NCBI GenBank assembly: GCA_026705345.1
Contig: JAPPAV010000135.1
Location: 1-44,958 of the forward strand
DNA from: Gammaproteobacteria bacterium
GTDB lineage: Bacteria; Pseudomonadota; Gammaproteobacteria; Pseudomonadales; Azotimanducaceae
Direction: 5' to 3'
DNA: 44,958 bases
This document shows positions 41,926 to 44,958 of this stretch, one piece after another (the first letter of the stretch is position 1; each line of letters starts with the position of its first letter). Position numbers and translations under genes: made by a program. The notes under the pieces were generated by a model. It was not told the DNA's origin and ran no database searches. It saw nothing but the letters and a program-made list of their open reading frames with translations.

Positions 41926-43101
41926 TCAGTTCGGCGGACGCGGCAAGAGACTGAGCGTCCTCATCATTTCCTCGGCGAAGACCGGTGCCGCTACGGAGAT
42001 CCAATCCGGATCTGTCTCATCGCCGGTCTCGTAGGTGATCGAGGGGATACCGTAGGTGTCGAAGAAGTAGTTCTTGGCGTTGGCGGCCTCGGACTTGCTG
42101 GGTCGGTGGGTGAACTCGAGATCCGGCCGACTGTTGCGCACGCGCTGGAACCAATCGGCGGCAATGGCGTGTGCGCTGCCGTCGCCGTCTTGGGGTCGCT
42201 GGGTGTAGAAGAGATGGGTTTCGGTTAGCTGGGTGGCATGGAAATCGAGCATGAGGCGCAGCGTGACGCCACGCGTGTCCAGGTCGGTAAGCAGATTCCT
42301 GACGCTTCGGGTCTCGGGTTGCCGGAAGGGACCCCAATCCCGGTTCAGGTCGGTCTTGCCGGCATTGTGGCGCCAGTGACCGTGTGCGACGCCGTCGGGA
42401 TTGACCAGGGGCACCGTGATCACCGTGAAGATCTCCCGGAACGCACGCGCAAGTTCGGTATCCGCGAGCACCGTGTCGACGAACGCGTTCATGGTGAGGG
42501 CGCCGGTGATCTCCGGCGGGTGCTGGCGACCGATGAACAGGACCCCCTGCGCCTTGGGGCCGGTTTCCGCCACCGAGATCGGGCGCCCGTTGATGCTGCG
42601 CCCGAGTACGCGCACGGCTACGTCGCCTCGCTGCGCCAGCGACAGCGTCCAGGTGTCGTAGAAGCGGGTCGTAAGGAGCTGTTGCGACGCGATCCACACG
42701 GGTGCTTCTGCAAGTGGTATGCGCAACGCCAATCGCTTGTTGTCCTCGGACACCGCCACCGCCCGATCCGGCATGCGTTGCCAACTGGTGCCGTCGAGAC
42801 TGACCTTGGGCCAGAACCGGTCGGCGTCCGCGTCCACGAATCCCATCAGCACAACAGCTTCGCCCTTCCGCTTCGGACTCGCCCGGAAGGCATACCACGG
42901 CATTGGCACCTGGACCTTCGAGTCCTCCGGGCGGATGGTGATGACGAACTTGCCGTCGCGCACGTCGCAGCGGTGGAACGCGCCGCCCTCGAAGTGGGTG
43001 TCGAGGAGTGCGATGTCGTTCTCGCAATACTGGTCTGCGCCGGAAACGGCGGTGGCGAGCCCAGCGGCCCCCGCTGCCGCGAACCAGGCACGCCAACGCA
43101 T
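41926..43101 (-). CDS. Secreted M14 family zinc carboxypeptidase
   Basis: A 391-residue protein with an N-terminal leader (FAAAGAAGLATAVSG), so exported. An N-terminal beta domain precedes the M14 catalytic domain. The zinc motif is H-x-x-E in GRQHPPEITG, and the third ligand is likely DFHATQ. NPDGVAHGHWRHNAGKTDLNRDW is the typical substrate-binding strand and loop. The ATG at 43101 is 4 bases after the stop of the TonB receptor gene. The pair suggests peptide uptake and processing. Confidence 0.85.
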   Translation of the reverse strand: MRWRAWFAAAGAAGLATAVSGADQYCENDIALLDTHFEGGAFHRCDVRDGKFVITIRPEDSKVQVPMPWYAFRASPKRKGEAVVLMGFVDADADRFWPKVSLDGTSWQRMPDRAVAVSEDNKRLALRIPLAEAPVWIASQQLLTTRFYDTWTLSLAQRGDVAVRVLGRSINGRPISVAETGPKAQGVLFIGRQHPPEITGALTMNAFVDTVLADTELARAFREIFTVITVPLVNPDGVAHGHWRHNAGKTDLNRDWGPFRQPETRSVRNLLTDLDTRGVTLRLMLDFHATQLTETHLFYTQRPQDGDGSAHAIAADWFQRVRNSRPDLEFTHRPSKSEAANAKNYFFDTYGIPSITYETGDETDPDWISVAAPVFAEEMMRTLSLLPRPPN

Positions 43102-43105
43102 GCGG

Positions 43106-44958
43106 CTACTCCATCTCGGCCCTGAGCTCGACGTAGTACCGGGCACCGAGATCCTGGTGCATGTCCGCGAAGTAGCCGAAGAACCTGTCGGCAAGCGGTG
43201 CCCGTTCATTGGTGATGTTCAGGCTGCCGAGGCGGATCCGGCCGCTCCGATCATTCCCGAGGTCGAACCGGTAGGCTAGGTAGGCGTTGAACGTCCGCAT
43301 GCTGGGAACGACCCACTCGGCGCCGTCGTCAAGCGTCAGCGACCTCTGCACGAAGTCGCCCACGTAGAGCGACGACAGGGATGCGCTCCACGCCTTGTAG
43401 CCCCAGCGCAGCCGGGTCGATGTCTTCCACTTGGGGTTGCCGTTTTGGCGAACCAGATTCTGGAAACCCGCTACCGGGAAGTTGGCGGGAAGTACGCCGT
43501 CTTCCTGGGCCGCAAGCAGAACACCGGCATCGCCGCCCGGATCCTGCTGGAAATGGCGCAGTCGGGCCATCTGGTGACTCAGCGAGAACTCGCCGAACCG
43601 GGTCTCGGCCTCGTAGTAGATGCCGTAGTCGGTGCCGTGGATCGTGCGCTTGTCGAGGTTGGCGTAGCGGTCGTCGACGTAGGCGATTCGTCCTGCCGGA
43701 CATATTCCCGCTGCGTTGAAGATCTCGATCTCGTCGTCGTCCGGTTCGCCTCGGACGATCGCGGGATTGCCGACCACGCCGCCACAGTTGCTGGTACCGC
43801 TATTGATGCGCAGCAACAGATCGAGCAGCGAGTGATTCTCCTCCCCGAGCAGGCCAATGGTGTCTTCCTTCTCGTTCCACCAGGTGTCGACGGTAAGCGT
43901 CACGCCCTCGAAGGGCGTGACCACGGCGCCGAGCGAGCGGTTGTCGGAACTCTCGGGGATGAGATTCTGGCTACCCTGCGCGATTCGCTGCGTGGAGTAG
44001 CGGCAGCTCAGCGTGTCCTGGTCGGGATCGCCGCCGTTGTCGGCGGCGTAGACGCACGTCCAGTCGGTCCGGGTGTTCTGGCGAGCCACGATATCCTCGT
44101 TGATGGTCACGAGGTTGGGCGCGCGGAAGGCTCCGGACCAGGAGCCCCTGAGCAACAGCCGTTCGTGCGGGCGGAAACCAAACGCTATCTTGCCGACGGT
44201 GGTGTTGCCGACATCGGAGAAGTCCTCGTAGCGCAATGCGAGTTGCAGATCGAGGCTCTCGTGAACTGGCACGGCGAGCTCGCCGAACGCCGAGAACACG
44301 TTGTGTTCGCCCCTGCTGTCTGGCGTCGGGCTCGAGTTCACGACATCGGACACGTAGGGCCAGGTGTCGCCCTGGAAGTCCGTGAAGACGATCGTTCCGT
44401 CGAGGCGTGGATCCCGGTCGTCGACGAAGGATTCGCGCCGAAACTCCGCCCCGGCGAGCAGTCCCACGGGACCGGCCGGCAAGCTGAAGATGTCGTACGT
44501 GGATGCCTTGAAGTCGACCAGTAGCAGCTCGGTTTCGTTGTCGCGGCGGACATCCACCAGGGTGCGCTCGATGTTCGTGTTCTCGCGTCCTGCAAACGGG
44601 TTGTAGGCGGCAGGAGTCGGATCCTCGAGGGCCTCCTGCATGAGGGTGTTGGAGATCCGGTTGCGGGTCACGTCGTTTTTCTCTGCGCGGGACCAGACGA
44701 TGGCCGTGTCCCAGTCCCAGTCCTCCCAGGCGCCCCGAAATCCCTGCAGGAAGCGCAAGGTCGTGCCGTCGTTGTCGACGATGCGCGGTGCCTCGGTCCA
44801 GCGTCCGTTGTCGATCCACAGCCTGACGCCGGTACAGGGAACATCGGGGATCACCGCGTCGGGCAGCCGGTTCGGGGAGCCGCAAGGGCCCAGCGGGTTG
44901 TAGTAGTTCTCCTCGCCGACCTGGAGTTTCACGGTGGAGAACGAGGCCGACGCGTGAC
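43106..44958 (-). CDS. TonB-dependent receptor, C-terminal part (5' end outside window)
   Basis: The minus-strand frame is open to the window edge, so at least 617 residues of the C-terminal part are present and the plug domain is missing. The barrel shows YNPFAGRENT, GLLAGAEFRRESF, GEHNVFSAFGELAVP, LQLALRYEDFSDVGNTTVGKIAFGFRP, GSWSGAFRAPNLV and NPKWKTSTRLRWGYKAWSASLSS, a pattern shared with large peptide- or carbohydrate-linked TonB receptors. A GTG at 44932 is internal to the frame and is not a start. It is an outer-membrane active importer; the substrate is unknown, though the coupled carboxypeptidase hints at peptides. Confidence 0.88.
   Translation of the reverse strand, partial: HASASFSTVKLQVGEENYYNPLGPCGSPNRLPDAVIPDVPCTGVRLWIDNGRWTEAPRIVDNDGTTLRFLQGFRGAWEDWDWDTAIVWSRAEKNDVTRNRISNTLMQEALEDPTPAAYNPFAGRENTNIERTLVDVRRDNETELLLVDFKASTYDIFSLPAGPVGLLAGAEFRRESFVDDRDPRLDGTIVFTDFQGDTWPYVSDVVNSSPTPDSRGEHNVFSAFGELAVPVHESLDLQLALRYEDFSDVGNTTVGKIAFGFRPHERLLLRGSWSGAFRAPNLVTINEDIVARQNTRTDWTCVYAADNGGDPDQDTLSCRYSTQRIAQGSQNLIPESSDNRSLGAVVTPFEGVTLTVDTWWNEKEDTIGLLGEENHSLLDLLLRINSGTSNCGGVVGNPAIVRGEPDDDEIEIFNAAGICPAGRIAYVDDRYANLDKRTIHGTDYGIYYEAETRFGEFSLSHQMARLRHFQQDPGGDAGVLLAAQEDGVLPANFPVAGFQNLVRQNGNPKWKTSTRLRWGYKAWSASLSSLYVGDFVQRSLTLDDGAEWVVPSMRTFNAYLAYRFDLGNDRSGRIRLGSLNITNERAPLADRFFGYFADMHQDLGARYYVELRAEME

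Overview
The window is about 45 kb of GC-rich bacterial DNA. A gammaproteobacterial source, probably uncultivated, is the best fit. This rests on a FabY-type 3-ketoacyl synthase starter enzyme, a class I AroG-like DAHP synthase, a peptide release factor 3 gene preceded by a HolD-like gene, a SirB1-family gene, and a TonB-dependent receptor. No rRNA, tRNA, CRISPR array, transposase or integrase was recognised.

Region 1 (1-7.8 kb) is the accessory part. The C-terminus of an RHS polymorphic toxin enters from the left. It is followed by at least nine small same-strand genes and four broken fragments that look like an immunity (antitoxin) array. Family A has three copies, each with an internal duplication. 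Family B has two copies plus a remnant, and family C has two copies plus a remnant. Single members are a 506-aa HEAT-type protein, a double-CXXCG (SitI6/Gmx_para) protein and an SseB-C-terminal-like protein. An orphan RHS tip and a toxin-tail remnant lie between them. This pattern is what repeated replacement of RHS tips, with retention of older immunity genes, would leave.

Region 2 (8-16 kb) is a four-gene catabolic operon: an HMG-CoA lyase-like enzyme, a carboxyltransferase, a biotin carboxylase/biotinyl subunit and an enoyl-CoA hydratase. It resembles leucine (liu) or acyclic-terpene (atu) modules. A translationally coupled, membrane-anchored amidohydrolase follows, and a FetB-type permease converges on it.

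Region 3 (16-24 kb) is mixed metabolism: an APH-fold kinase, a truncated DUF222 gene with a good promoter, ArsC, an AmpG-like MFS carrier, an apiosidase-like fragment, and an LLM-class oxidoreductase. It also has an NHL/amidating-lyase-like protein beside a glutaminyl cyclase, and DAHP synthase. Region 4 (24-27 kb) holds a candidate holD, prfC and sirB1.

Region 5 (27-36 kb) is the most unusual core-metabolism segment. A moaB-thiolase-fabY operon is divergent from a 1620-residue single-chain acetyl-CoA carboxylase-like protein. That protein carries, in order, an AccA-like domain, about 520 uncharacterised residues, an AccD-like domain, a biotin carboxylase and a biotinyl-like domain with a variant biotin motif (EAFKI). 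Malonyl-CoA supply and the FabY condensing step may be functionally linked here.

Region 6 (36-45 kb) has a serine hydrolase, a tandem pair of Uma2-family genes of which the first is killed by one nonsense codon, hisH-hisF followed by a quinone oxidoreductase, and an M14 carboxypeptidase directly downstream of a TonB-dependent receptor that runs off the right end. A family of short palindromic intergenic repeats, with GGGACGGG/CCCGTCCC or GGGCGACC/GGTCGCCC arms and a CTTGT/ACAAG loop, is scattered between genes from 7.9 to 27.3 kb.
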